DNA of 64,000 nucleotides from Actinomycetota bacterium. GTDB taxonomy: Bacteria; Actinomycetota; Actinomycetes; Propionibacteriales; Propionibacteriaceae. The stretch spans positions 1-64,000 of the forward strand of contig JAIUOT010000014.1 in the NCBI GenBank assembly GCA_020161015.1. The letters run 5' to 3'. Position numbers and translations under genes: made by a program. The notes below the pieces were generated by a model. That model made no database searches, was not told where the DNA came from, and saw only the letters and a list, made by a program, of their open reading frames with translations. Every line of letters starts with the position of its first letter. Positions within the stretch are counted from its first letter, which is position 1. Shown here one piece after another: positions 17,983 through 26,764 of the stretch.

Positions 17983-18141
17983 ATGACCAAATGGGAGTAC
18001 GTGACCGTCCCCGTGCTGGTGCACGCCACCAAGCAGATCCTCGACACCTGGGGAGCGGACGGCTGGGAGCTGGTGCAGGTGGTGCCGGGGCCGAACCCGC
18101 AGAACCTGGTGGCCTACCTCAAGCGCCCGGTCGCCGAATGA
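17983..18141 (+). CDS. Small DUF4177-family protein
   Basis: The product is 52 residues (start [20 protein letters not shown], end [10 protein letters not shown]). The pattern W-E-Y at the start, [12 protein letters not shown] in the middle and a final hydrophobic strand is the signature of DUF4177 and related small proteins. These are common in actinobacteria just upstream of RidA-like genes. Its stop overlaps the RidA start (ATGA), so it belongs to that operon. Function unknown; no signal peptide or metal motif. Confidence 0.85.
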   Translation: MTKWEYVTVPVLVHATKQILDTWGADGWELVQVVPGPNPQNLVAYLKRPVAE

Positions 18142-18629
18142 ACGAGGAACTCGCAGAAACCCCCGCCTCGGCCCGGCTGGCCGCGCAGGGTCTCGTCCTG
18201 CCCGCCGTGCCCACCCCGGTCGCGGCCTACCAGCCCGCGGTGGTCTCGGCCGGCCAGGTGTTCACCGCCGGCCAGCTGCCGTTCGTCGACGGGACGCTGC
18301 CCGAGCAGGGCAAGGTGGGCGCCCTGGTGACGCCCGAGCGGGCCTCGGAGCTGGCCCGGATCGCCGCGCTGAACGCCGTCGCCGCGGCCGCGTCCGTCAC
18401 CGGCGGGGTGGACGGCATCCGCCGGGTGGTGAAGATGGTGGTCTATGTCGCCAGCGACCCGTCCTTCACGGGCCAGCCCGCGGTCGCCAACGGTGCGTCC
18501 GAACTGTTGCGGGACGTGTTCGGTGCCCGTGGCGCCCATGCCCGCAGCGCCGTCGGCGTGGCGGTGCTGCCGCTGGACTCCCCGGTGGAGGTCGAGCTCG
18601 TCGTCGAGGCGAACGCCGCGTCGTTCTGA
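18138..18629 (+). CDS. RidA-family protein (reactive imine/enamine deaminase family)
   Basis: The product is 163 residues, close to the actinobacterial Rv3678c-like branch and longer than E. coli RidA. The core carries the family strands: [20 protein letters not shown], then [18 protein letters not shown], then [14 protein letters not shown]. It ends with [20 protein letters not shown], in which the R of ARSAV is the usual carboxylate-binding arginine. RidA proteins hydrolyse reactive 2-aminoacrylate-type intermediates; substrate here is unknown. It overlaps DUF4177 by four bases and touches nth by one. Confidence 0.92.
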   Translation: MNEELAETPASARLAAQGLVLPAVPTPVAAYQPAVVSAGQVFTAGQLPFVDGTLPEQGKVGALVTPERASELARIAALNAVAAAASVTGGVDGIRRVVKMVVYVASDPSFTGQPAVANGASELLRDVFGARGAHARSAVGVAVLPLDSPVEVELVVEANAASF

Positions 18630-19330
18630 TGGTCCCGGGCGAATCGCGGACGGCGCTGGTGCGGCGGGCGCGCAGGATCAACGCAGAACTCGGCGAGCTG
18701 TACCCCGACGCGCACTGCGAGCTCGACCACGCCGATCCGCTGCAGTTGCTGGTCGCAACCGTCCTTTCGGCCCAGTCCACCGATCGCCGGGTGAACACCG
18801 TCACGCCGGTGCTGTTCGCCCGCTACCCGGACGCGGCGGCACTGGCCGCCGCCGACCGCGCGGAACTGGAGCAGCTGATCACGCCCACGGGCTTCTTCCG
18901 GGCCAAGACCGACGCGCTGCTCAAGCTCGGCGCGGCGCTCGTGGAGCGCTTCGGGGGCCAGGTGCCCGGACGGCTGGAGGACCTGGTGACGCTGCCCGGG
19001 GTCGGCCGCAAGACCGCCAACGTGGTGCTCACCGACGGCTTCGGGGTGCCCGGCATCACGACCGACACCCACTTGATCCGGCTCTCCCGCCGCTTCGGCT
19101 GGACCGACCAGGTCAAGCCGGAGGCGATCGAGGCCGAGGTCGGCGCGCTCTTCCCGAAGGCGGACTGGATCCGCCTCAACCACCGCGTGATCTGGCACGG
19201 GCGCCGGCGGTGCCACGCCCGGCGTCCGGCGTGCGGCGCCTGTCCGGTCGCCCGGCTGTGCCCGGCGTTCGGCGAGGGCCCGACCGACCCGGCGGTGGCG
19301 GCGAAGCTCGTCCGGGAGCCCCGCGAATGA
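18629..19330 (+). CDS. nth: Endonuclease III (DNA glycosylase/AP lyase)
   Basis: The product is 233 residues and full length. It removes oxidised pyrimidines and nicks the resulting abasic site. The helix-hairpin-helix [13 protein letters not shown] (catalytic K in the GRKT turn) lies near residues 127-139. The catalytic aspartate is in [11 protein letters not shown]. The [4Fe-4S] cluster loop has the spacing C-X6-C-X2-C-X5-C in [30 protein letters not shown] is the family's N-terminal helix. It overlaps RidA by one base and the TlpA-like gene by four. Confidence 0.96.
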   Translation: MVPGESRTALVRRARRINAELGELYPDAHCELDHADPLQLLVATVLSAQSTDRRVNTVTPVLFARYPDAAALAAADRAELEQLITPTGFFRAKTDALLKLGAALVERFGGQVPGRLEDLVTLPGVGRKTANVVLTDGFGVPGITTDTHLIRLSRRFGWTDQVKPEAIEAEVGALFPKADWIRLNHRVIWHGRRRCHARRPACGACPVARLCPAFGEGPTDPAVAAKLVREPRE

Positions 19331-19998
19331 CCGCCTCCCGACGCCCCGCTCGCACCGCCCTGGGCGGGTGGCTGACCGTGGGCCTGCTGCTGTCGGGGTG
19401 CGCCGGCATGCTGCCCGGCGTGGGCGGGCAGCGTCCTCCCGCCGCCACGGTGACGCCGGTGGCGCCCGCGCCGGCCACGACCGCCGCCGCGCCCGAGCCG
19501 TCGCCCACCGCGTCTGACCTGGTCGCCGCGCGCCGCGCGGCCGGCATCGAGGACTGCCCGCCGAGCAGCGACGCACCCGCCGTGCCGGGCGGCCTGCCCG
19601 ACGTCACCCTGGAGTGCCTCGGCGGCGGCAGCAGCGTCCGGCTCGCCGGGCTGCGGGGCCCGCTGATGGTGAACCTGTGGGCCCAGTGGTGCGGCCCATG
19701 CCGCGCGGAGGCCGCCCACCTGGCCGCGTTCGCCCGGATCCAGAAGTCCGTCCGCGTGCTCGGCATCGACCACTCCGACCCGCAGCCGGAACTCGCGATC
19801 GAGTTCGCGCAGCTGACCGCCATGACCTACCCGCACCTGGCCGACGAGGAGCACGTGCTGAAGGCCCCGCTGGCGGTGGCCGGCATCCCGTACACGCTGC
19901 TGCTCGACAAGAGCGGACGGATCGTCGCCCGCCACCCCGGCGCGTTCTCCTCGTTCGAGGAGGTCCAGCAGTGGGTGGAGCAGGGGCTGGGCGGATGA
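19327..19998 (+). CDS. TlpA-like thioredoxin-fold lipoprotein
   Basis: The product is 223 residues. A hydrophobic signal ends in the lipobox LLSGC, so it is probably lipid-anchored outside the membrane. A roughly 60-residue low-complexity Pro/Ala/Thr spacer follows. The thioredoxin domain carries WCGPC in [14 protein letters not shown], a cis-proline in AGIPYTLLL and the RIVARHPG strand. An extra disulfide may join C78 and C97. Such proteins reduce periplasm-side disulfides, for example in cytochrome c maturation, or act as thiol oxidoreductases. The nth-thioredoxin-NUDIX order matches Rv3674c-Rv3673c-Rv3672c. Confidence 0.9.
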   Translation: MTASRRPARTALGGWLTVGLLLSGCAGMLPGVGGQRPPAATVTPVAPAPATTAAAPEPSPTASDLVAARRAAGIEDCPPSSDAPAVPGGLPDVTLECLGGGSSVRLAGLRGPLMVNLWAQWCGPCRAEAAHLAAFARIQKSVRVLGIDHSDPQPELAIEFAQLTAMTYPHLADEEHVLKAPLAVAGIPYTLLLDKSGRIVARHPGAFSSFEEVQQWVEQGLGG

Positions 19999-20648
19999 GC
20001 GCCCCCGTCCCCGAGGAACTCAGGGACGCCCAGCGGCGCTTCGCGCGTCCGGACGCCCTCAGCTTCATCTCCGGTGCCCGCGAGCCCCGGGGGACGCGGC
20101 GCGCGGCCGTGCTCATCCTGCTCAGCCGGGCGGGGGACGACGGCTACGAGGTCGTGCTGATCGAGAAGCGCGCCGACCTGCGCTCCCACGCCGGCCAGGT
20201 CGCCTTCCCCGGCGGCTCGATCGAGTCGATCGACGTCGACCCGGTCGCGGCGGCTTTGCGCGAGGCCGACGAGGAGGTGGGGGTGAGTCCGGACGCCGTC
20301 GAGGTGCTCGGCGTCCTCCCGGCCGCCCACATCCCCCGCAGCGGCTTCGACGTCACCTCCGTCGTCGGGTGGTGGGGGAACCCGGTCCCGCTGGCGCCGG
20401 TGGACGTGCAGGAGGTGGCGGCGGTGCACCAGGTGCGGGTCGCGCACCTGCTCGACCCGGCCAACCGCAGTACCTGGGTACTGCCGGGCGGCTTCTCCGG
20501 GCCGGCCTTCGCCGTCGGCGAGCTGTACGTGTGGGGGTTCACCGCCTACCTGCTCGACGGCATGTTCGACCTGCTGGGCTGGACGCTGCCCTGGGACGCG
20601 TCGCGGACCACCGAGATCCCTCCGCGGTTCTTCAGCGAGCGGCTGTGA
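19995..20648 (+). CDS. NUDIX hydrolase, CoA pyrophosphatase type
   Basis: The product is 217 residues. The Nudix box is intact (GGSIESIDVDPVAAALREAD then EEVG), and the preceding RSHAGQVAFPGG is the mark of the CoA pyrophosphatase (NudL/Rv3672c) branch. The enzyme cleaves CoA to phosphopantetheine and 3',5'-ADP. It overlaps the previous gene by four bases. In mycobacteria the next gene is the MarP protease; here that gene is absent and a biosynthetic cluster begins 41 bases later. Confidence 0.92.
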   Translation: MSAPVPEELRDAQRRFARPDALSFISGAREPRGTRRAAVLILLSRAGDDGYEVVLIEKRADLRSHAGQVAFPGGSIESIDVDPVAAALREADEEVGVSPDAVEVLGVLPAAHIPRSGFDVTSVVGWWGNPVPLAPVDVQEVAAVHQVRVAHLLDPANRSTWVLPGGFSGPAFAVGELYVWGFTAYLLDGMFDLLGWTLPWDASRTTEIPPRFFSERL

Positions 20649-20688
20649 CCCTCCCGCCGCGCGTCCGGTCCGACTAGGCTCAACGGCC

Positions 20689-21642
20689 GTGCGGATCCTG
20701 CTCACCGGCAGCAACGGGTTCATCGGGCGCCGGGTCACCCTCGACGCGCTGGCCCGCGGCTGGGAGGTGGTCGGCCTCGGCCGGCAGGACGCGCCCACCG
20801 CCCCGGTGACCCGGTACGTGCGCCACGACCTGGGCGAGCCGCTCGACCTCGACGAGGCCGTCGACGCCGTCGTGCACGCCGCCGGACTGGCGAGCCCGTG
20901 GGCGTCCCCGTCCGCCTACCAGCGCGGGAACGTGCGCGCGACGGCCACCGTGCTGGCCTGGGCGCGCGAACACGGCCGCCCGCCGGTGCACTACGTCTCC
21001 TCGTCGTCTGTGTTCTACCGGGACGCCGACCAGACGGCGCTGTCGGAGCGGTCGCCGATCCCGACCGATGCCGAGCAGATCAACACCTACTCGCGCACCA
21101 AGCTGGCCGGCGAGCGCCTGACGAGGGCCTATCCGGGGGAGTGGGCGGTGCTGCGGCCGCGCGCGGTGATCGGCGTCGGCGACACCGTCCTGCTGCCGCG
21201 GGTGCTGGAGGCGGCGCGCAAGGGCGTGCTGCCGCGCTTCACCCGGGCCGACGGACGGCGCGTCTGGGCCGACCTCACGCCGGTGGCCACCGTCTCGCAC
21301 TACCTGCTGGAGTCCGTCGCGCAGCGGTTCACCGGGGAGCTCAACCTCTCCAACGGGGAGACCGTCGAACTCGACCCGTTCGTCGACGACGTGCTCGCCA
21401 GGCTCGGGCTCGACCCGCGGCGTCCCCGGGTGCCGGTGGCCGTCGCGATGGCGATGGCCGGTGCTGCCGAGCGGTACTCGGCCCGCTTCGGCGGCTGGGC
21501 CGAGCCGCCGATCACGCGGTACGGCGTGTCGATGTTCGCCCACTCCAAGACCTTCGACGCCACCCGGGTGCAGGCGGTCCTCGGGCCGCCGCCGGTGTCG
21601 GTCGGGCAGGCGGTGGACGAACTGGTGGCGGCGGGCGGATGA
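20689..21642 (+). CDS. NAD(P)-dependent epimerase/dehydratase (extended SDR)
   Basis: The product is 317 residues from a GTG start. The Rossmann motif GSNGFIGRR is at residues 7-15 and the catalytic triad is represented by the serines in YVSSSSVFY and the YSRTK dyad (Y-x-x-x-K). The C-terminal substrate domain is short. The best-known similar enzymes are sugar-nucleotide epimerases and 3-beta-hydroxysteroid/OleD-type reductases acting on long 2-alkyl-3-ketoacids. Given the KAS III partner in this cluster, ketoacid reduction is plausible, but I cannot exclude a sugar substrate. Its stop overlaps the next start. Confidence 0.85.
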   Translation: MRILLTGSNGFIGRRVTLDALARGWEVVGLGRQDAPTAPVTRYVRHDLGEPLDLDEAVDAVVHAAGLASPWASPSAYQRGNVRATATVLAWAREHGRPPVHYVSSSSVFYRDADQTALSERSPIPTDAEQINTYSRTKLAGERLTRAYPGEWAVLRPRAVIGVGDTVLLPRVLEAARKGVLPRFTRADGRRVWADLTPVATVSHYLLESVAQRFTGELNLSNGETVELDPFVDDVLARLGLDPRRPRVPVAVAMAMAGAAERYSARFGGWAEPPITRYGVSMFAHSKTFDATRVQAVLGPPPVSVGQAVDELVAAGG

Positions 21643-22763
21643 CGGCTGCCGGCTGGGCGCTGCTCGGCGCGTACGCGGTGCTCACCGTCCTCCGGCTGGT
21701 GCTGGCCGCGCGGGCCTGGCACCCGCCGGCGCCGGCGGGGGAGCCGGAGGTCACCGTCCTCCAGCCGATCCTCTCCGGCGACCCGCACCTGGCCGACGAC
21801 CTGGCCGCCAACCTCGCGACGCACCCGTCGGCGCGCTTCCGGTGGCTGGTCGACGAGGCGGACGCCGAGGGCGTGCGGGTGGCGACCAGGCTCGCGTCCG
21901 CGCACCCGGGGCGGGTCGAGGTGCGGACGTTCGGTGCCGCACCGGCGACCAGCAACCCCAAGGTGTTCAAGCTGGCACGCGCCATCGACCCCGCCGACGA
22001 CCTGGTGGCCCTGCTCGACGACGACACCGTGCTGCCTCCCGGGACACTCTCCCGGGCCTGCGCCGCCCTCGCCGACGGCGACCTCGTCACCGGCCTGCCG
22101 TACTACAAGGAAGCACGCGGTGCCTGGGCGCGACTGGTGGCCGGGTTCGTCAACGGCTCCGCCCTCGTCACCTACCTGCCGTTGCTGGCTGCCGGCCCGC
22201 CGGTCAGCGTCAACGGCATGTTCGTGCTCACCACGCGGGGCGCCCTCGAGCGCGCGGGCGGGCTGGGGGCCATCGAGGGCTTCGTCTGCGACGACTACGA
22301 GCTCGCCCTGGCCTACCGGCACACCGGGCAGCGGCTGGTGCAGGCCGCCCTGCCGGTGTGGGTGCGGACGACCGTGCCCGACGCCGCGTCCTACGGGCGA
22401 CTGATGCGCCGCTGGATGGTGTTCACCGGCCGGCTGGTGCGCGACGAGGTGGGACCGGCGATGCTGGGCCTGGTGCTGCTCCCCGCCGTCCTGCCCGCGC
22501 TCGCGCTGCTCACCGGAGTGCTCACGGCGTCGTGGCCGCTCGTCGCGGGGGTGGTCGTCGCGCTGCTCGGCAAGGCTGCCGCGATGGCCGCGCTGCGGCG
22601 CCGCCTAGTGGGCGCCACAGAGGACGCCGCGGCGATCGCTGCCGAGGTGCTGGCCGACCTCCTCCAGCCCGTCCACGCGGCGGCAGCGCTCGCGTCCGGC
22701 GGGCGGATCATCTGGCGGGGGCGCCCGATGCGCCTGGACGCCGAGGGCAGGGTGCGGCCGTGA
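21639..22763 (+). CDS. Family 2/21 glycosyltransferase, ceramide-glucosyltransferase-like
   Basis: The product is 374 residues. An N-terminal membrane helix (ALLGAYAVLTVLRLVLAARA) precedes a GT-A domain with the metal-binding LLDDDT (residues near 120-127), GLPYYKEARG, NGMFVLTTRGAL, the catalytic CDDYELALAY and a Q/RxxRW-like LMRRWMVF. Hydrophobic helices follow near residues 270-310. This layout resembles bacterial Glyco_transf_21 enzymes that glycosylate lipids at the cytoplasmic face of the membrane. The lipid acceptor is probably the product of this cluster. It overlaps its neighbours by four bases each. Confidence 0.85.
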   Translation: MTAAGWALLGAYAVLTVLRLVLAARAWHPPAPAGEPEVTVLQPILSGDPHLADDLAANLATHPSARFRWLVDEADAEGVRVATRLASAHPGRVEVRTFGAAPATSNPKVFKLARAIDPADDLVALLDDDTVLPPGTLSRACAALADGDLVTGLPYYKEARGAWARLVAGFVNGSALVTYLPLLAAGPPVSVNGMFVLTTRGALERAGGLGAIEGFVCDDYELALAYRHTGQRLVQAALPVWVRTTVPDAASYGRLMRRWMVFTGRLVRDEVGPAMLGLVLLPAVLPALALLTGVLTASWPLVAGVVVALLGKAAAMAALRRRLVGATEDAAAIAAEVLADLLQPVHAAAALASGGRIIWRGRPMRLDAEGRVRP

Positions 22764-23407
22764 GCGTGGCGACGGTGGCCGCACGGTGGGGGGCGCGGGG
22801 AAGGGACGACCTCGCCGGCGGGTCCGGACCCGCCGTGCTTGCGGCGGTCGACGACCGCGTCGCCTGGCTGTCGGGCCGCAGCTCGCCCACGCGCACCGCG
22901 CTGTCGCCCGCGGAGGACGCCCTGCTCGACGCCGCCGCCCGGCACGGGTTCGTGCCGCTGCGCAGCGGCTTCCCGTTCGCCGGGACGGGCCCGTGGGAGC
23001 CGGCGCCGCTGGCGCGGGCGTCGGTGCGCAACGCCCGCCAGTACTTCGCGCTGCGCCATGACCCGGCGACGCGCGCGCTGGTCGCGCCGCTGCTGCGTCC
23101 GCTGTTCGCCACGACGCGGAGCCGCCTGCTGGTGGTGTGCGGCTCGCTCGGCCTGGAGCTGCTCGCCGCGGGCCTGCCGGAGCCGGGCGATGCGCCGCGC
23201 CCGCGCCTGCGGGTGGTGGCACTGGGGCCGGTGGCCGGACGGGTGCCCGCGGGGCTGGACGTGTGGGTGGCGCAAGGCCGGCTCGACCCGATCTCCGCGC
23301 TCGGCTACCGCGGCGAGGTCCGGGTGCGTCCGTGGTGCGGGCACCTGGGCTACCGGGGGCCCGCCGTCGAGCGGCTCGTCGAGGACGCCTGCCGGAGCCC
23401 GTGGTGA
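22760..23407 (+). CDS. Unknown conserved-looking protein of the glycolipid cluster
   Basis: The product is 215 residues from a GTG that overlaps the previous stop. I do not recognise the family. Notable segments are NARQYFALRHDPATRALVAP and a strand-rich Rossmann-like centre (SRLLVVCGSLGLELLAAGLP, then LRVVALGPVAGRVPAG). The C-terminus has RPWCGHLGY. The LVVCGSLGLELL element suggests an alpha/beta hydrolase- or nucleotide-binding-like sheet with a serine after a strand, but no triad can be completed. Overlaps on both sides place it firmly in the pathway, possibly as an acyl-handling or partner subunit of the glycosyltransferases. Confidence 0.7.
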   Translation: MSVATVAARWGARGRDDLAGGSGPAVLAAVDDRVAWLSGRSSPTRTALSPAEDALLDAAARHGFVPLRSGFPFAGTGPWEPAPLARASVRNARQYFALRHDPATRALVAPLLRPLFATTRSRLLVVCGSLGLELLAAGLPEPGDAPRPRLRVVALGPVAGRVPAGLDVWVAQGRLDPISALGYRGEVRVRPWCGHLGYRGPAVERLVEDACRSPW

Positions 23408-24648
23408 GCCGCCTGCTGCTGGTGGCCCCGCCGTTCGCCGGGCACCTGTTCCCGCTGGTCGCGATCGGGAAGCGGCTGCGCGCGGCCGGCCACGAGGTGC
23501 GCTTCGCGTCCACGCCGGCGGCGATGGCATTGCTCGAGCGGCTCCGGTTCGACGCCGACGTGCTGCTGGCCGACGACCCGTCCGCCCTCGAACGGATCGC
23601 CGACACCGGCCGGGAGGTCGGCCACAACCCGCTGCGGCTGGTCGGCCAGCTGCGGCAGAACCTGGCCGTGCTGCCCCGCGCCCGCGCCGAGCTCGACGCG
23701 CTCATCGCCCGCCACCGCCCCGCGGCCGTGGTCGCCGATTTCACCGCCCCGGTGGCCGGCTGGGCCGCTCGCGACGCCGGGGTCGGCTGGATCACCACCA
23801 TCCCGACGCCGTTCGCGATCGAGACCCGCACCGGCACCCCCAGCTACTGCGGCGGCTGGTCGCCGCCGACCCGTCCGTGGCACCGGGCGCGGGATGCCGC
23901 GGGCCGGCTCGCCGTCCGCGGGTTCAAGCGGACGGTCGGCGCCGTGTTCGCCGACGAGCTGCGGGCGCTCGGCACCGGCGTCTACCGGCCCGACGGCACC
24001 GAGGCGGTCTACTCCCCGACCCGCATCCTCGGCCTCGGGCTGGCAGAGCTCGAGTTCGCCCGGGACTGGCCCACCGGGTTCCGGCTCGTCGGGCCGGTCA
24101 CCGAGTCGCCGGAGCCGCGCGCGCTGCCGCCGGAGCTCGCCCGGCCGGGACGCCGCGTGCTGGTCACCCTCGGCACCCACCTCGGCTGGGCCAGGGACGA
24201 CCTGCCCGCAGCGGTGACCCGGCTGGCCGCCCGGTTCACCGACCACGAGTTCGTGATCTCCCGCGGCGATCCGGCCGGCAGCGGGCTGCATCGGGTGTCG
24301 GAGCGGGTCTGGGAGTGCGCCTACCTGCCCTACGACCAGGTGTTGCCCGGCTTCGAGGCGGTGATCCACCACGGCGGCGCCGGCGTGGCCTACAGCACCC
24401 TCCGGGCGGGCCTGCCCGCGCTGGTGTGGCCGCACGACTACGACCAGCCCGACTATGCCGCCCGGCTCGTCGCCCGGGGAGCCGCGCTGCGCGTCCGCGA
24501 CCTCACCTCCCGGCGGTCGGCCGACGCGCTCGCCCGCGTCCTGCGCGGGCTGCCCGGCGTCCCTGCGCTGCGGGACGCGGTGCGTCGCAGCGACCCGTTC
24601 GCCGCAGCCCTCGACGCGGTGGCCGAGGTCACCGCCACGACCGGCTGA
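23404..24648 (+). CDS. UDP-glycosyltransferase-like (GT1, MGT type)
   Basis: The product is 414 residues from a GTG (a second GTG lies one codon earlier). The N-terminal acceptor domain starts RLLLVAPPFAGHLFPLVAIG, with the usual catalytic-histidine region in GHLFP. The donor-binding half has YDQVLPGFEAVIHHGGAG and then GLPALVWPHDYDQPDYAARL, the plant-PSPG-like motif of MGT/macrolide transferases. Such enzymes glycosylate small lipophilic acceptors such as polyketides or lipids. The last 20 bases overlap the convergent adenylating enzyme gene. Confidence 0.88.
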   Translation: MSRLLLVAPPFAGHLFPLVAIGKRLRAAGHEVRFASTPAAMALLERLRFDADVLLADDPSALERIADTGREVGHNPLRLVGQLRQNLAVLPRARAELDALIARHRPAAVVADFTAPVAGWAARDAGVGWITTIPTPFAIETRTGTPSYCGGWSPPTRPWHRARDAAGRLAVRGFKRTVGAVFADELRALGTGVYRPDGTEAVYSPTRILGLGLAELEFARDWPTGFRLVGPVTESPEPRALPPELARPGRRVLVTLGTHLGWARDDLPAAVTRLAARFTDHEFVISRGDPAGSGLHRVSERVWECAYLPYDQVLPGFEAVIHHGGAGVAYSTLRAGLPALVWPHDYDQPDYAARLVARGAALRVRDLTSRRSADALARVLRGLPGVPALRDAVRRSDPFAAALDAVAEVTATTG

Positions 24649-25903
24649 CGCGACGCCGCTTGCCGGTCGCCTCCGGCGGGCTGAACGGCGCGGCGACGAT
24701 GCTCGGCGCGGCAAACCCCGCCCGCGCGAGCGCTCCGGCGAGGGCGGCCGAGGCCGCGGGGAACGACGCCTCCGGGCTGACCGCGAGGCGCAGCCGGTCG
24801 GGGGCGTCCTGGTCGAGCCGGAAGTCGGCGACGCCGTCGGCGCCCAGCACCGCGCCGCGGACGAGGTCGGCGAAGCAGGGCGCGGGCGGGCCGTCGGCGC
24901 GGGCCAGCAGCAGGACGTCGTCCGCGCGGCCCTCGATGGCGTCGATCGCGCGCAACGGCGACCCGCAGGCGCACGCTCGGGCCGAGGGACGCAGCACGTC
25001 GCCCATCCGGTACCGCACGATCGCCTGGGTGCGCCGGAACAGGTCGGTGACGACCGGCACCATCCGGCCGTCGCCGAGCTGCTCGGCCTCCACGACGAGC
25101 AGGTCCTCGTTGAGGTGCAGCGTGCGGTGGGCGCAGGTGATCCCGAGGAAGCCCTCTGTCGCCTGGTAGACCTGGCCGGGCGCGACCCCGAAGCCCTCCT
25201 CGATCCGCTCCGCCACGTCGGGGTCGAGCACGTCTGCGATCGAGAACACCGCGGACGGCGCACACGCCGGACGCCCCGCCCTGGCCTCGGCGGCCAGCTG
25301 CTCGAGCAGCACCGGCGGTGCCGCGAGGACCGTCGGAGCGAACGCGGCCAGCTCCGCCCGCTGGCGCTCCGGGGAGGCGTAGAGGTCGACGAACCGGAAG
25401 CTCACCCGCCCGTTGCCGACCGCCGAGTACAGGGGCCCGCCGGCCCGCAGCACGAGGGCCACCCGCGCGCCGGCCCGCAGGCCGCCCGGGAGGGCCTTGG
25501 CCAGCACCGTGCCGGCCCAGCGGGCGCGTTCCGCCGGGCTGGTGAGGAAGGCGCCCTGGCGTCCGGACGTGCCGGTGGACAGGCCGACCGAGACGCCGCG
25601 CAGCCGCGTGTCGAACCGCCGCTCGGCCTCCTCGGCCCGCGCGGTCGCCAGGCACTCGGCCAGGCCGAGGCCGCGGTCGTTGAAGCCGTCGAAGCCGTCC
25701 AGCCAGGCGTCCTTGTCGACCACGGGGAAGGCCGACAGCTCGTCTGCGGCGACCCCTGCGTAGGCGGGGAACCGCGTCCGCGCCCGGTGCAGCGCGCGAC
25801 GCAGCCGCGGCGCCTGCCAGGCCTCGAGGGCGGCACGGTCGGCGAACCGCCGGTGCCGGGTGGTGAGGTAGGCGGCCAGCACCGCCGCCTTTCCCGGGGC
25901 CAC
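24629..25903 (-). CDS. Adenylate-forming enzyme, CapK / F390-synthetase-related
   Basis: The product is 424 residues. The phosphate-binding loop is GLSTGTSGRQGAF near residues 125-137, and the C-terminal half has QATEGFLGITCAHRTLH and later YRMGDVLRPSARACACGSP, which matches the CapK/phenylacetate-CoA ligase signature (TIGR02304-like group). These enzymes activate carboxylates as acyl-adenylates, then pass them to CoA or another acceptor. The lone C-A-C-G is the family's metal-knuckle region. It is on the minus strand with the MBL hydrolase and KAS III genes upstream and overlaps the end of the GT1 gene by 20 bases. Confidence 0.85.
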   Translation of the reverse strand: MAPGKAAVLAAYLTTRHRRFADRAALEAWQAPRLRRALHRARTRFPAYAGVAADELSAFPVVDKDAWLDGFDGFNDRGLGLAECLATARAEEAERRFDTRLRGVSVGLSTGTSGRQGAFLTSPAERARWAGTVLAKALPGGLRAGARVALVLRAGGPLYSAVGNGRVSFRFVDLYASPERQRAELAAFAPTVLAAPPVLLEQLAAEARAGRPACAPSAVFSIADVLDPDVAERIEEGFGVAPGQVYQATEGFLGITCAHRTLHLNEDLLVVEAEQLGDGRMVPVVTDLFRRTQAIVRYRMGDVLRPSARACACGSPLRAIDAIEGRADDVLLLARADGPPAPCFADLVRGAVLGADGVADFRLDQDAPDRLRLAVSPEASFPAASAALAGALARAGFAAPSIVAAPFSPPEATGKRRRVSRSWR

Positions 25904-25906
25904 GGG

Positions 25907-26764
25907 TCAGCCCAGCGCTTCCTGCGCTGCCGCCACCGACGCCGCGCAGTGCGAGGGCACCACCAGCACGTCCGGGCGGCTGCGGGCGAGGGCGGCCAGC
26001 CGCTCGACGGTCGCGGCGGAGGCGGCCGGCTCGCCGAGCATCGCCAGGACCGGACGCGGCGGCAGGTCGCCGGAGAGGAACGCCTCGCGGTGCCAGCAGG
26101 CGTCCCCGACGAGGAACACCGGCCGGCCCTGCGTCCGCGGCAGCCACAACCCCAGGTGCCCCGGCGCGTGCCCGGGCAGCGGGACGAGGACGGCCCGTCC
26201 GTCGCCGAAGAGGTCGTGGCCGGCGCCGAACCCCGGCAGCCCGGTCGCCACCATCGGCAGGGCGGCGGCGTCGGTGGAGCGTGCGACGAGGTCGGGAGGC
26301 AGGAGTTCGGGCAGGAAGCCGTGCCGGGTGGTCCGCAGGGCGACCCGTGCCCGGGGACGGGCGCCCGGCTCCACCTCCGGGGGCAGGGCCGGTCCCGCCC
26401 GGACGATCCGGGCGGCCGGGAAGTCGCGCAGGCCGGCGATGTGGTCGCCGTGCAGGTGCGAGAGCACGACGGTGCCGACGGCGTCCGGCGGCACGCCGAG
26501 CGCCCCCAGCTGGGCCGTCGCCGCCTCGGCGGGCGAGAACGCCACGGGCAGCAGGAGGCGGTAGAGCCGCTGCGGGAACGGGCCGGTCGCGCAGAAGAAG
26601 CGGGCGGAGTACCCGGTGTCGAACAGCACGGGCGCCTGCCCGGGAACCTCGAGGAGCGCGAACGTCGCCGGGAACCGGACGCGGCGCAGCCCGCCGCTGC
26701 GGCGGGAGAACCACTCGGCCTGGAGGCTGTGGCCCGCCACCAGCAGCCGGACGCGGACGCTCAT
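25907..26764 (-). CDS. MBL-fold metallo-hydrolase
   Basis: The product is 285 residues from the ATG at 26764; the open frame continues upstream but is noncoding in character. The dinuclear zinc site is clear: SHLHGDHIAGL (H-x-H-x-D-H), GHAPGHLGLWL and GDACWH. VLFDTGY precedes them as the first strand. The layout fits AHL-lactonase-like or acyl-thioesterase/lactonase MBL enzymes. In this cluster it could release an acyl chain or open a beta-lactone-type intermediate. The start overlaps the KAS III stop by four bases, and the adenylating enzyme gene begins just after its stop. Confidence 0.88.
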   Translation of the reverse strand: MSVRVRLLVAGHSLQAEWFSRRSGGLRRVRFPATFALLEVPGQAPVLFDTGYSARFFCATGPFPQRLYRLLLPVAFSPAEAATAQLGALGVPPDAVGTVVLSHLHGDHIAGLRDFPAARIVRAGPALPPEVEPGARPRARVALRTTRHGFLPELLPPDLVARSTDAAALPMVATGLPGFGAGHDLFGDGRAVLVPLPGHAPGHLGLWLPRTQGRPVFLVGDACWHREAFLSGDLPPRPVLAMLGEPAASAATVERLAALARSRPDVLVVPSHCAASVAAAQEALG

